This document shows, piece by piece, positions 52,629 through 62,001 of a DNA stretch of 64,000 bases. The stretch comes from Leptospiraceae bacterium (lineage in GTDB: Bacteria > Spirochaetota > Leptospiria > Leptospirales > Leptospiraceae). A program made the position numbers and the translations under genes. How positions within the stretch are numbered: position 1 is the first letter of the stretch; each line of letters starts with the position of its first letter. The notes beneath the pieces are model-generated. The model saw only the letters and a list, made by a program, of their open reading frames with translations, was not told where the DNA came from and ran no database searches. The stretch covers positions 829,001-893,000 of the forward strand of contig JACKPC010000002.1 in the NCBI GenBank assembly GCA_024233835.1, in the 5' to 3' direction.

Positions 52629-54926
52629 ATGGAACCAGAAAAAAAATCAGAAAACTTGCCTGATAATAGTATTGCAGACTTACAAATGGATATGATATGC
52701 CGCTGCGATCTGAAAACCCGGCTGAGTTTTGTAAATCTCGCATTTTGTGAGGAATTTAATGGTTCTAAAGAGGACTTTCTCGGTAAAAAATTAAGTCACT
52801 TTTTTCTTAAAGAAGAAAGAATGGAAATATTGAGTGATCTGGAATTTGTTAAAGAAGCAAAAAGAAGCATCCGCAAACTCTTCAGAAGAACCAGTCCTCA
52901 GGGAGATTTAATCTGGCAGGAATGGAGTATTACACCTGTGATTAAGACTCCAAAAGAAGTAAATGAATTCCAAATTGTTATCCGTGATATGACTGAATTA
53001 CAATTCGGTATGCAAATCATGCAGGAATCTGAATTTAAACTGAAAAAAATCCTCCATTCTATACCCATTATAATTTTTATTTTAAATAAAGAAGGAATTT
53101 TTCAATTTATAGATGGACGAGGTTTAAAAACCCTAAAGCTTAAACCTGAATTCCTTCTCAACCAATCTATATTTGAAATATATAAGGATAATCCTACCAT
53201 TCTCTCCTATGCAAAACGAGCTCTCACCGGGGAAGAATTTACCGGAACAATTGATTTGAAACATAAGCACTTTGAAGTCAGATATTCCAGTGTATTTAAT
53301 CAACAGAAACTATCTTTTGTGATTGGTTTATTATTAGATGTAACCGAGAGAACCAAATTCGAGAAAGCTCTACAAAAAGCCCGAAAAGATGCGGAAAACG
53401 CCAATTCTTCTAAGAGTGAATTTTTAGCCAATATGAGTCATGAAATCCGAACACCCATGAATGGTATTATCGGAATGACCAGTTTACTCTTCGAAACCGA
53501 TTTAAGCCCGGAACAAAAAGAATATATTGAAATCATTCGCATCAGTGGTGACAATCTTCTAACTATCATCAATGATATATTAGATTTTTCTAAAATTGAA
53601 TCGGGAAAAATGGACTTAGAACTTCAACCTTTTCAAATTAGAACCTGCATAGAAGAAGCGATTAGCTTATTTCCACTTCGCAAAGATAATAAAAATCTGG
53701 AACTTATTTACCACATATCCCCTGATGTACCGGAATGGGTACGGGGTGATTTAACCCGCCTGAGACAAATTTTGGTAAACCTTATTGGTAATGCAGTGAA
53801 ATTTACCGCTAAGGGTGAGATTTTGATTAAGGTGCTTTTGCTTGATGAATCTGAAACTTCCCTACAACTTGAATTTTCCGTTTCTGATACCGGTGTAGGT
53901 ATTCCGGAAGACAAGCAGAAAAAAATTTTTGAAGCTTTCTCCCAGGTAGATTCGTCCACTACAAGAAAATATGGTGGAACGGGTCTCGGACTTGCTATCT
54001 GTAAAAAACTATCTGAACTTATGGGGGGGGAAATCAGGGTAGAAAGTCAGATAGATTCTGGTTCGACTTTTTACTTTACCATCAGGGTAAAAAAAACAGA
54101 AATTCCCCAAAGAACCGAAGCGTATCCAGCTTTAAAGGAAAAACGAATTTTCTTTTTCGGTCATAATAAAAATTTTTTAAAAATGTTGGGAGAATTCATT
54201 TCAGGATTTGAAATCGAATACCGGCTCTTTCTAAACGTGGAAGAATTTCTTCATGAGCTAAATACTCGTTCAAGTCCGAATATTATAGTGCTGGATCTTT
54301 CCGAAATTTCAGAACTCAAGATTCTAGAAAAATCCCTGAAACAGGCAAAAACTCCCATTTTATTAATATCTAAAATCCTTTCTTTGAAAACCCAAAATCC
54401 TGAGCTTTACAAACAATTTCAGCTTCATCTGAGTAAACCCATTTTCAAAGATAAGTTTTTATCTAATCTAAATAACCTTATTCAGGAATCAAAAGTAAAA
54501 ATAGCAACTCCTCAAAAATCAGGAACCATTGATCCGGAACTGGGTAAAAAAATTCCTCTTCGAATCCTGATTGCCGAAGATAATCCGATAAACCAAAAAA
54601 TAGCCCAAAGAGTCTTTCATAAACTCGGATACACAGCAGACATAGTGGCCAATGGAATGGAAGCTTTAAATTCCTTAAAACGTCAGGATTATGATATTAT
54701 TTTTATGGATGTTCAAATGCCGGTATTAAACGGTCATGAGACAACGGCTATTATACGATCTGAGTTTAATTTTCAGACGCCTCCCAGGATTATTGCGATG
54801 ACCGCCAGTGCTATGCAGGGAGATAAAGAAAAGTGCTTTACTGTCGGTATGGATGATTATATCTCCAAGCCCATAAACATCATTGATATACAGAAAGTCC
54901 TACAGAAATGGAGAAAAAAAGAGTAA
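52629..54926 (+). CDS. PAS-PAS hybrid histidine kinase with two receiver domains
   Basis: 765 aa, cytoplasmic. PAS 1 (about 15-130) and PAS 2 (about 135-245); HisKA with the phospho-His in LANMSHEIRTPMNGIIG; HATPase with LVNLIGNAVKFTAKGE, SDTGVGIPEDKQKKIFEAFS and YGGTGLGLAICKKLS; a degenerate receiver (about 500-620) lacking the usual acidic pair (IFFFGHNKNF in place of DD); and a normal receiver with LIAEDNPINQKIA and DIIFMDVQMPVLNGH and the Lys in GMDDYISKPINI. Orphan: no partner regulator lies adjacent. Confidence 0.93.
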   Translation: MEPEKKSENLPDNSIADLQMDMICRCDLKTRLSFVNLAFCEEFNGSKEDFLGKKLSHFFLKEERMEILSDLEFVKEAKRSIRKLFRRTSPQGDLIWQEWSITPVIKTPKEVNEFQIVIRDMTELQFGMQIMQESEFKLKKILHSIPIIIFILNKEGIFQFIDGRGLKTLKLKPEFLLNQSIFEIYKDNPTILSYAKRALTGEEFTGTIDLKHKHFEVRYSSVFNQQKLSFVIGLLLDVTERTKFEKALQKARKDAENANSSKSEFLANMSHEIRTPMNGIIGMTSLLFETDLSPEQKEYIEIIRISGDNLLTIINDILDFSKIESGKMDLELQPFQIRTCIEEAISLFPLRKDNKNLELIYHISPDVPEWVRGDLTRLRQILVNLIGNAVKFTAKGEILIKVLLLDESETSLQLEFSVSDTGVGIPEDKQKKIFEAFSQVDSSTTRKYGGTGLGLAICKKLSELMGGEIRVESQIDSGSTFYFTIRVKKTEIPQRTEAYPALKEKRIFFFGHNKNFLKMLGEFISGFEIEYRLFLNVEEFLHELNTRSSPNIIVLDLSEISELKILEKSLKQAKTPILLISKILSLKTQNPELYKQFQLHLSKPIFKDKFLSNLNNLIQESKVKIATPQKSGTIDPELGKKIPLRILIAEDNPINQKIAQRVFHKLGYTADIVANGMEALNSLKRQDYDIIFMDVQMPVLNGHETTAIIRSEFNFQTPPRIIAMTASAMQGDKEKCFTVGMDDYISKPINIIDIQKVLQKWRKKE

Positions 54927-54969
54927 AGTACTTGTCTTGAAGGCTTTCCAGATTTCTCTAGTTTCTCTA

Positions 54970-55614
54970 ATGGAGAACACCGGTGGACAGGGCTTTAGCT
55001 TTCAAAACATGAAAGACAATTGGCCGGTTTTCCTTTCCGGATTTTCTTTTTCATTTGTTTTTTTTCTACTTCTCATCATTTTTTCTCCAACTTTACTGAT
55101 TACACAGTATTCTCCGGAGCAGGTGGACGGTATTCTTCTCGAAATCCCGGAAATTCCGAGCCAAAAAAAATTACTCAGCCTTTATAATCTATTCCGTAAG
55201 AAAAAAGCCAGGAAAGTCTTTCTTTTATTCCATGAATCCTTTGAAGTAGAAAATAAAGTTGGCTTGCAGGAAAACTACCAGGAAGCCTTTTTGCGCTACT
55301 TTCTAAGGCGGGGAATTTTACCGGAATACATAGATCTTATGACTGTCCCCAAACAAAAAGAGTTTAGCCCGGCTTCCAATGCCAGACACATGGCACGACT
55401 TCTGGTGGCTCGCAATATCAAATCTATTATACTTTTGACCGAAACCTTCGATAGCAGGCTTCACCTGAATGCTTACACAGAAGTGCTTTCACCTCTAAAA
55501 ATACTGGTGTATGTTTCTATATATCCGGAACCTTTTAATTCCTCGAATTGGTTCCAAACCAGCCGGGGCTTCAGCCATGTTTTTGGAAAATTTTTGCAAT
55601 ACATTTTTTCGTAA
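54970..55614 (+). CDS. YdcF/SanA-like (DUF218-type) membrane protein
   Basis: 214 aa from ATG 54970; the frame also opens at TTG 54883 inside the kinase gene. One N-terminal membrane helix (FSFSFVFFLLLIIFSPTLLI), then a Rossmann-like DUF218-type domain (DGILLEIPEIPSQKKLLSLY; RRGILPEYIDL; ARLLVARNIKSIILLTETFD). DUF218 proteins act in envelope lipid or polysaccharide handling. Several canonical DUF218 residues are missing, so the family call is moderate. Confidence 0.55.
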   Translation: MENTGGQGFSFQNMKDNWPVFLSGFSFSFVFFLLLIIFSPTLLITQYSPEQVDGILLEIPEIPSQKKLLSLYNLFRKKKARKVFLLFHESFEVENKVGLQENYQEAFLRYFLRRGILPEYIDLMTVPKQKEFSPASNARHMARLLVARNIKSIILLTETFDSRLHLNAYTEVLSPLKILVYVSIYPEPFNSSNWFQTSRGFSHVFGKFLQYIFS

Positions 55615-55635
55615 AAAATACAGGAACAATTAACA

Positions 55636-57174
55636 ATGAATATAGACGAAAAAGAACAGAATGAATTAATCCAACAGAGGATTAAGAAAGTTAAGGAACT
55701 TCAGGAAAAAGGTATTAACCCTTATCCTATTCGCTTCTTCCCCAACTCCTTAAGTGCTGATTTAATTAAAAATTTTGATGCCCTTCAGGCAGAATCTGAA
55801 TCCTTAAAATCTTCGGATCCCGGTAAGTATCCGAACGGAAAATTATTCAAGCTTTCCGGAAGGCTCTCTGCAAAACGGGTGATGGGAAAAGCCAGTTTTG
55901 CTCATTTAAAAGATAAATCAGGGACCATCCAACTTTATATCGCCAGAGATGATATAGGTACAGATTCTTATACCCTGTTCAAATCCTTTGATCTCGGAGA
56001 CATTATTGGTATTGAAGGCTACCTGTTTAAAACCCAGAAAGGAGAAATTACCCTACACCTGAGTTCTGTTCAACTTCTTGCCAAGTGTATTCGCCCACTT
56101 CCGGTGGTTAAAGAGAAAGATGGGGTTATATACGACGCGTTTGCCGATAAGGAACAGCGTTATCGGATGAGATACGTAGATCTCGTGGTAAATGAGGGGG
56201 TAAAAAATGTATTTATCCAGAGAAGCCGGATCATTTCCGAAATCAGGAAATTTATGACTGATGAGGGCTTTCTTGAAGTAGAAACTCCTATGATGCAACC
56301 TATTGCAGGTGGAGCAGCAGCCAAACCCTTTGTAACCCATCATAATGCCCTCAATATGCAATTATTCCTGCGAATTGCACCGGAACTCTATTTAAAGCGT
56401 TTAATCGTAGGAGGCATGGACAGAGTTTTCGAACTAAACCGAAATTTTCGAAATGAGGGAATTTCTTTAAAACACAACCCGGAATTCACTATGATGGAAG
56501 CCTATATGGCCTATGGAGACATGGAAGCCATGCTGCAATTAACCCAGAAGTTAATCGTTCATCTGGCAGAGACAGTAGGTCCCGGTTTAAAATTTAAATA
56601 CGATGATCATGAATTAGATCTGAGCCCCCCCTGGAGACGTGTTTCCTATGTAGATATCATAAAAGAGTACTCTGGCATTGATTTTTCAACGATTACGACC
56701 CTTGATGAAGCTATAAAAAGAGCAAAAGAAGCAGGTGTTGATGCAGACGAGTGCACTTCGATCTGGAAAGTAGCTGATGAAGTTTTTTCTGTAAGAGCAG
56801 AACCTAAACTTATTCAACCCGTTTTTGTAACGGATTATCCCAAAGAGCTTTCTCCTCTCGCTAAATCCAGAGAAGATAATCCGAATTATGTAGAACGTTT
56901 TGAGCCTTATGTAGCAGGTAGAGAGTTGGGAAATGCCTTCTCAGAACTAAATGATCCCTTTGATCAGAGAGAAAGATTTGAAGAGCAGGTAAAAATGAGA
57001 GAAGCCGGAGATGACGAAGCTTTCATGATGGATCATGACTTTATCAGGGCTTTAGAATACGGTATGCCTCCAACAGGCGGACTCGGAATTGGTATAGACC
57101 GGCTGGTTATGCTTCTTACCAATAGCCATTCTATTCGAGATACCATCTTTTTTCCTTTAATGAGACCGGAATAA
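55636..57174 (+). CDS. lysS: Lysyl-tRNA synthetase, class II
   Basis: 512 aa. OB-fold anticodon domain (GRLSAKRVMGKASFAHLKDK). Class II motif 2 FELNRNFRNEGISLKHNPEF and motif 3 GGLGIGIDRLVMLLTN, then SIRDTIFFPLMRPE. Charges tRNA-Lys. Full length. It is followed by a strong terminator at 57191-57217, so it closes its unit. Confidence 0.97.
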   Translation: MNIDEKEQNELIQQRIKKVKELQEKGINPYPIRFFPNSLSADLIKNFDALQAESESLKSSDPGKYPNGKLFKLSGRLSAKRVMGKASFAHLKDKSGTIQLYIARDDIGTDSYTLFKSFDLGDIIGIEGYLFKTQKGEITLHLSSVQLLAKCIRPLPVVKEKDGVIYDAFADKEQRYRMRYVDLVVNEGVKNVFIQRSRIISEIRKFMTDEGFLEVETPMMQPIAGGAAAKPFVTHHNALNMQLFLRIAPELYLKRLIVGGMDRVFELNRNFRNEGISLKHNPEFTMMEAYMAYGDMEAMLQLTQKLIVHLAETVGPGLKFKYDDHELDLSPPWRRVSYVDIIKEYSGIDFSTITTLDEAIKRAKEAGVDADECTSIWKVADEVFSVRAEPKLIQPVFVTDYPKELSPLAKSREDNPNYVERFEPYVAGRELGNAFSELNDPFDQRERFEEQVKMREAGDDEAFMMDHDFIRALEYGMPPTGGLGIGIDRLVMLLTNSHSIRDTIFFPLMRPE

Positions 57175-57190
57175 ACTTATCTGTTTAGAA

Positions 57191-57217
57191 ATCATGCAGG
57201 AAAAAATCCTGCATGAT
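57191..57217. terminator. Intrinsic terminator after lysS
   Basis: 11-bp stem ATCATGCAGGA (57191-57201) and its complement TCCTGCATGAT (57207-57217) with an AAAAA loop. A T-rich tail (TTATTTTTTAA) follows after about ten bases. Confidence 0.8.
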
Positions 57218-57272
57218 ACTCTGCTTATTTTTTAATCAAATAATTCAAACAAACTGCTCATTTTTTACACAG

Positions 57273-57839
57273 TCAATCTTTCTTTTGCTTTTCTGGAAGG
57301 TTCACTTTCATCTTTTTTTGTTTATGAATAGTTTCCAGAACATAACGTACCCTGCTTTTAAACTCTTCTTTTTCCGTCTGTTTAAACTCATAATTCGCTG
57401 AATTACTGCGATTGGAGTAACTAAATCCCAGAACTTCGGCTTTTTCGATCTCTTTTAATACACTTTCATTTACTTCTGAACTAATCTTAATGCTGTCCAC
57501 AAAGTCAATAGCTGCCCTATCCAGCTTGTAATAGGCTTCTCCAATCCGAATAGAAACTCCTACAGGAAGTTCTTTCTCATATTCATCTAAATAATAATCG
57601 AGGTAAAAGTGCTTTTCCTCTTTTCGATTGTCCATTACGGCTCTTAAACGCAGGCTCTGAGGCTTTTCTTCATAACAAAAATAGGTAAATGGATTGTACC
57701 AGGCAAAATCCAAACAAAAAGTTTCAGATTTTACCGTTATCTGTTCGAGGCTCGGTTCCAACATTACCCTTCTATCCGAACTACAGGCTCCCAAAAATAA
57801 AGATAATACTAAAATCAGGAAAATCTTTCGATTATTCAT
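57273..57839 (-). CDS. Lipoprotein of unknown function
   Basis: 188 aa. Signal and lipobox in MNNRKIFLILVLSLFLGACS. The body (about 30-165) has a cluster of charged residues (QSLRLRAVMDNRKEEKHFYL) and a C-terminal KKMKVNLPEKQKKD tail. Probably an outer-membrane lipoprotein; no family recognised. It is convergent with lysS and divergent from the 57961 gene. Confidence 0.7.
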   Translation of the reverse strand: MNNRKIFLILVLSLFLGACSSDRRVMLEPSLEQITVKSETFCLDFAWYNPFTYFCYEEKPQSLRLRAVMDNRKEEKHFYLDYYLDEYEKELPVGVSIRIGEAYYKLDRAAIDFVDSIKISSEVNESVLKEIEKAEVLGFSYSNRSNSANYEFKQTEKEEFKSRVRYVLETIHKQKKMKVNLPEKQKKD

Positions 57840-57919
57840 AAACCATCCTTTCCTTTCAAACTCTAAACTCTCTTTTTTCTTACAACTAAAAACTAAAGAA
57901 AATTATTACAATTTTAAAC

Positions 57920-57935
57920 TGGCACGCATATTGCA
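57920..57935 (+). promoter_or_regulatory. Sigma-54 promoter
   Basis: TGGCACGCATATTGCA matches the -24/-12 consensus TGGCAC-N5-TTGC exactly, including the GG and GC pairs at the right spacing. It lies 25 bases before the ATG of the TPR gene at 57961. RpoN-dependent transcription with an upstream activator is the natural reading. Confidence 0.88.
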
Positions 57936-57960
57936 AATAAGTTAAGCATAGGAGAAAAAA

Positions 57961-58401
57961 ATGTTCAAACTTATATCAAACATGCTGCTTATTACTCTTC
58001 CCTGTGTATTACTTGCAATTCCGGACACTACCGACGTTGAAAAATCATTCAAGGAAAGAAAGTCTTCCAGTAAAACTGAAGAAGCTTTACGCTTAAGTGC
58101 CCTGGGAAGTTTAAAGCATCAGCATGGAAACTATGAAGAAGCATTAGAATATTATCAAAACTCCTTAAAAATACGCAAAGAGCTCGGGCTCAAACATACA
58201 AACAGTTATGCCAATACTTTATTCCTGACTTCTATTGCTCATCATAAAGTTGGAAAATCCTGCCTTGCTTATACTGAAATTAAAGAAGTAATTCATATTT
58301 ATAATCACATTGGAAACGAAATCGATGGAAAAGTAGCAGAAGAAGAAGCCAAAAAAACCTTTCTTCCGGCCTGCAACGAAGGGAAAATCGCCCTAAACTA
58401 A
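57961..58401 (+). CDS. Exported TPR protein under sigma-54 control
   Basis: 146 aa, ATG 57961 with GGAG at 57951-57954. Signal peptide (MFKLISNMLLITLPCVLLAI). The body has two TPRs (EALRLSALGSLKHQHGNYEE, ALEYYQNSLKIRKELGLKH; HKVGKSCLAYTEIKEVIHIY). One periplasmic adaptor-like protein, transcribed by RpoN-holoenzyme from the promoter at 57920. Followed by a strong terminator. Confidence 0.85.
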   Translation: MFKLISNMLLITLPCVLLAIPDTTDVEKSFKERKSSSKTEEALRLSALGSLKHQHGNYEEALEYYQNSLKIRKELGLKHTNSYANTLFLTSIAHHKVGKSCLAYTEIKEVIHIYNHIGNEIDGKVAEEEAKKTFLPACNEGKIALN

Positions 58402-58462
58402 TTGTTTAATAACCTCTATTCTGGAAAACGTTTTCGTAAAAACATTTTCCATATACCTTACC

Positions 58463-58491
58463 AAAACCGGGAGACCCTCCCGGTTTTTTTT
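58463..58491 (+). terminator. Intrinsic terminator after the TPR gene
   Basis: 11-bp stem AAAACCGGGAG (58463-58473) and CTCCCGGTTTT (58477-58487) with an ACC loop, followed by a run of Ts: classical bidirectional-style terminator. Confidence 0.9.
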
Positions 58492-58544
58492 TAGAGTAAT
58501 CTTAAAAAGCTTTTCTGAGATCCACTTATCAAAATTCTGTATTT

Positions 58545-59096
58545 ATGTTGTATCCGGTTGATTCCTACGATCCCTCCCAGAAAAATAAGAAAGGGCTCAA
58601 ACCTTACCTGGTTCGAAGTTTTCTCAGCATTCCCATTGCTTTCCTTTTATCATTTTTGGTAAAAACTTTTTTACTGTACCCGCTTACTGTAAAAACCAAT
58701 ACCATGGCACCCGGTATCCTTCCGGGAAAGACCGCCTACATCAAGTCCTGGTTTTCGGTTCAAAACCTACAATATGGAGATATTATTCTATTTAAAAATC
58801 CGCAAAACGATGCCTTGCTTCTCGCCCGTGTGATTGCTTCATCCGGTGATAAAATCCAGATAAGAAATAAAACCATCCTGAAAAATGGCAGGATCCTGCA
58901 AGAAACCTATAAAATACTACAATCCGATAAGAGGAAACCTTTTCGAAGCACTTTTTCGAGAAGAGATAACCTCGATACAATCCAGATCAAGAAAGGCTAC
59001 TACTGGTTAATGGTAGACAACCGGGATGAAGGACTTGACTCCAGAGAATTAGGTCCCATCCCCGAAAATGCTATTGTGGGAAAGCTCCTCTTTTAG
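58545..59096 (+). CDS. Signal-peptidase-I-like protein lacking catalytic Ser and Lys
   Basis: 183 aa. One N-terminal helix (FLSIPIAFLLSFLVKTFLLY) then the S26 fold: KTNTMAPGILPGKTAYI, QYGDIILFKNPQ, LLLARVIASSGDKIQI, YYWLMVDNRDEGLDSRELGP. In active enzymes the residue before the conserved Met is Ser and a Lys precedes the Arg of KRVIG. Here they are Thr53 and Ala94. The framework is preserved, so the protein probably binds but cannot cut signal peptides by the usual mechanism. The 3' end overlaps the convergent cyclase gene by 48 bases. Confidence 0.85.
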   Translation: MLYPVDSYDPSQKNKKGLKPYLVRSFLSIPIAFLLSFLVKTFLLYPLTVKTNTMAPGILPGKTAYIKSWFSVQNLQYGDIILFKNPQNDALLLARVIASSGDKIQIRNKTILKNGRILQETYKILQSDKRKPFRSTFSRRDNLDTIQIKKGYYWLMVDNRDEGLDSRELGPIPENAIVGKLLF

Positions 59097-60173
59097 CTCT
59101 AAAACCTTATATATCTGTACCGTTCCATGTCGACCCCGAACAAAGTTTATTGGCACCTGTTCTACTACAACTGATTCACCAATAGTTTTTACCGTTTCTC
59201 CATCGATTAAAATGTCTGTAGAAACTTCTTTTGTCAGGCTTTGAAGACGGCTGGCCGTATTCACCGGGTCCCCCATCACAGTATACTCCATTCTCCGGAA
59301 TGAACCTACATTTCCGGCAAAAACAGTTCCGGTACAAATTCCTATCCCTAATTGGACATGTGAGGTAATGAAATCCGGTTTTACCATGTTAAAGGATTCC
59401 ACCCATTCCCTGATTTTCATAGCACAACGAACACTGTTTAATGCATCATCCTTACTTGCCCTGGGACAGCCAAAAGTAGCAAGGATTCCATCCCCTAGAA
59501 GTTTATTAACCGAACCTTTAAAAGAAAAAATTAAATCCATCAGATCGGAAAATACCATACTGATAAAGCCGGCAAAGTCCTTCGGATCGTTCCTTTCGGC
59601 AAGTAGAGTAGAATTTCGAATATCAACAAATAAAATGCTGGCAGTTAAAAGACTCCCACCCAGCTCCGAATACCCATCATCTGTTAATAAGGCTTCCACC
59701 ACATCCTCAGAAAAAAACTTCAAAAGACGCTTCTTCTCGATTTTCAGTTTTTCATTCAACTCGATAAGAGACTTCTTATAATGAATAAGATCCAGCTCCT
59801 TTTGAATCCTGGAGGAAAGTTCGGCAATTTTTAAGGGTTTGGAAAGAAAATCATTAGCTCCACTCGAAAGTGCAATGATTGATGTTTCCTCCGAGGTGTC
59901 AGCTGACATTAAGATGGTTGGAGTCTGTTCGGTTTTTGGATTATCCCGTAACTCTTGAAGAAGCACGATACCACTGGTATCGGGCAAAAAAATGTCTAAT
60001 AGAATTAAATCAGGTTCCCATTCTTCTATAAGCTTTCTGGCTTTCGCCCCATCTTCAGCTACCTGACAAATATAGCCCCACCTATTGATAAAGCTTTCTA
60101 AAAATTCAGCTTGGAGAGAATCATCTTCAACCAGTAAAATTCGGTTAACATGCTTTTTCGCGGGTTTTGTCAT
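59049..60173 (-). CDS. Response-regulator adenylate/guanylate cyclase
   Basis: 374 aa from ATG 60173 (a TTG-led extension to 60218 is unlikely). REC domain: ILLVEDDSLQAEFLESFINR, PDLILLDIFLPDTSGIVLLQ, TPTILMSADTSEE and the Lys in NDFLSKPLKIAELS. Linker coiled coil, then a class III cyclase with Asp pair LFVDIRNST and KLLGDGILATFG. Phosphorylation presumably controls cAMP or cGMP synthesis. No cognate kinase adjacent; the orphan hybrid kinase at 52629 is the nearest. Convergent overlap with 58545-59096. Confidence 0.9.
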   Translation of the reverse strand: MTKPAKKHVNRILLVEDDSLQAEFLESFINRWGYICQVAEDGAKARKLIEEWEPDLILLDIFLPDTSGIVLLQELRDNPKTEQTPTILMSADTSEETSIIALSSGANDFLSKPLKIAELSSRIQKELDLIHYKKSLIELNEKLKIEKKRLLKFFSEDVVEALLTDDGYSELGGSLLTASILFVDIRNSTLLAERNDPKDFAGFISMVFSDLMDLIFSFKGSVNKLLGDGILATFGCPRASKDDALNSVRCAMKIREWVESFNMVKPDFITSHVQLGIGICTGTVFAGNVGSFRRMEYTVMGDPVNTASRLQSLTKEVSTDILIDGETVKTIGESVVVEQVPINFVRGRHGTVQIYKVLELKEELSHNSIFGDGT

Positions 60174-60313
60174 GGAGAAAATTTCGCTTACTATACTATA
60201 AGCTTTCCCTTCTGACAAGTAATAATTTTTATGAAGGATAATTTCTTATAGAATATTTTCCAATACATGAAAATTGGGCTTACAAAAGCAGCCTATTATT
60301 TTATCTTAGCCGT

Positions 60314-60919
60314 ATGGAACTAAGAGCAGAACCTATTATTTCAATATTTCAACAATCTATCATAGACTGGCATAAAATAGACACGTTTTCAAAAAATCCA
60401 TTTACAGATAACTCGATAGAAAATCGATTGTACCACAAAAACCAAATTGATACAGAGCAGTGGCATACTGAAGATATTATACGAAAACCTGATTTGCCCG
60501 TGGATGAGTTCATTGCAGCTAAACGGAAAATAGATGATTTAAACCAAAAGAGAGTAGATACTGTGGAATGGATAGATGATTATATTACACAACAATTTGT
60601 CTCCATTTCCACGCAGGCAAATGCAAGGATGAACTCAGAAACTCCTGCCTGGTTAATTGACAGAATGAGCATTCTCGAATTAAAAATATACCACATGGAA
60701 GAGCAAACCAGGAGAACTGATGTAGGGAATGAGCATTTAAAAAATTGCCAGATAAAATTAAATATTCTTTTAGAACAGAGGAAAGATCTGGCTATTTGTC
60801 TTGATGAACTAATGGAAGACCTCGGAAAAGGGATTAAATATGTCAAAGTTTACAGGCAAATGAAGATGTACAATGATAAAACCTTAAATCCGGCTTTATA
60901 TAATACTGAAAAAAAATGA
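60314..60919 (+). CDS. DUF4254 family protein
   Basis: 201 aa. Motifs of DUF4254: ISIFQQSIIDWHKIDTFSKN, SIENRLYHKNQIDTEQWH, TEDIIRKPDL, ETPAWLIDRMSILELKIYHM. Function unknown, repeatedly found next to glycosyltransferase family 9 genes in gram-negative bacteria and spirochaetes, as here (stop overlaps the GT9 start by four bases). A helical cytoplasmic protein, probably serving the same envelope-sugar pathway. Confidence 0.9.
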   Translation: MELRAEPIISIFQQSIIDWHKIDTFSKNPFTDNSIENRLYHKNQIDTEQWHTEDIIRKPDLPVDEFIAAKRKIDDLNQKRVDTVEWIDDYITQQFVSISTQANARMNSETPAWLIDRMSILELKIYHMEEQTRRTDVGNEHLKNCQIKLNILLEQRKDLAICLDELMEDLGKGIKYVKVYRQMKMYNDKTLNPALYNTEKK

Positions 60920-62001
60920 ACCTACTTGTAATGCGATTTTCTGCCATGGGAGATGTGGCATTGTTAACACCTGCTATTGTTGCAATCGCTGCGGAATATC
61001 CCAGTGTTAAAATTACACTGGTGACAAGAGGAAATTATGCTCCCTTTTTCTATAACATCCCAAACGTAGATGTTGTAGGTTTTAATATTAGAAGATTTAA
61101 AGGCCTAAGGGGAATCTGGAATTTCTATAAAGAAATAAGTCTGCTTGGACCTTTTTATAAAGTAATAGATTTACACTCAAGCCTGAGAAGTAGACTTCTA
61201 AGTTTCCTGTTTCGTTTAAAGGGAGTTCCTACATTTCGTATTATAAAAGGTCGAAAAGAAAAACAGGCCCAAATAAGACGCAAGAATAAAATCCTGACAC
61301 ATCTCCCTCACACGGTAGATAGGTATATGAATGTTTTTTCGAGGGCCGGCTTTGAAGCAAAAATTCGGCAGGGACCCTGGATCAATGTGGATCCAGATTC
61401 AAAATTTTTTGCACTTGACTATCCCAGAACCCTGAATGTTTCGAGGACTCCGAATAAGTTATGGATTGGTTTTGCACCCTTTGCCGGTCATGCACTTAAG
61501 ATTTGGCCATTTCATAAATCGATTGCACTGATAAAACTCATCCAAAGAGAATTTAATGCTACTATTTTCCTTTTTGGTTCAAATTCAGAAATGACCAAAT
61601 TGAAAATTTTAAAAGAAGGAATCGAAGATTGCCATATTGTAAATGCGGGACAAATGGGTATCAAGGGAGAACTGGGAATGATGGAAAAACTTCATGTTCT
61701 TATCGGTATGGATTCTTCGAATGTACACATAGCTGCCTTACTAAAGGTTCCGGTAGTAGGCATATATGGTACAACTCATCCTTACTCCGGCTTTGGCCCG
61801 TATGGGCAGGACGAACTTGGCGTTTTGCAAGTAGAAACATTAAGTTGCAGACCCTGTAGTATCTATGGAAATACAGCCTGCTACAGAAAAGATTTTGCTT
61901 GCATGGAACTCATTGATCCAATGGATGTTATTAACCGGGTAAAATTAGTTTTAAAAGATAAATTAAGACCGAATCATTTAAAAGGAAAAGAAGAAGTCTG
62001 A
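60916..62001 (+). CDS. Glycosyltransferase family 9 (heptosyltransferase-like)
   Basis: 361 aa. MNLLVMRFSAMGDVALLTPA is the GT9 start; sugar-nucleotide site in IGFAPFAGHALKIWPFHKSI, LIGMDSSNVHIAALLKVPVV, GIYGTTHPYSGFGP. Adds a heptose or similar sugar during LPS core assembly. It ends CSIYGNTACYRKDFACMELI, a cysteine-rich C-terminus seen in these enzymes. Coupled to DUF4254 before it; the next gene starts at the following base. Confidence 0.92.
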   Translation: MNLLVMRFSAMGDVALLTPAIVAIAAEYPSVKITLVTRGNYAPFFYNIPNVDVVGFNIRRFKGLRGIWNFYKEISLLGPFYKVIDLHSSLRSRLLSFLFRLKGVPTFRIIKGRKEKQAQIRRKNKILTHLPHTVDRYMNVFSRAGFEAKIRQGPWINVDPDSKFFALDYPRTLNVSRTPNKLWIGFAPFAGHALKIWPFHKSIALIKLIQREFNATIFLFGSNSEMTKLKILKEGIEDCHIVNAGQMGIKGELGMMEKLHVLIGMDSSNVHIAALLKVPVVGIYGTTHPYSGFGPYGQDELGVLQVETLSCRPCSIYGNTACYRKDFACMELIDPMDVINRVKLVLKDKLRPNHLKGKEEV

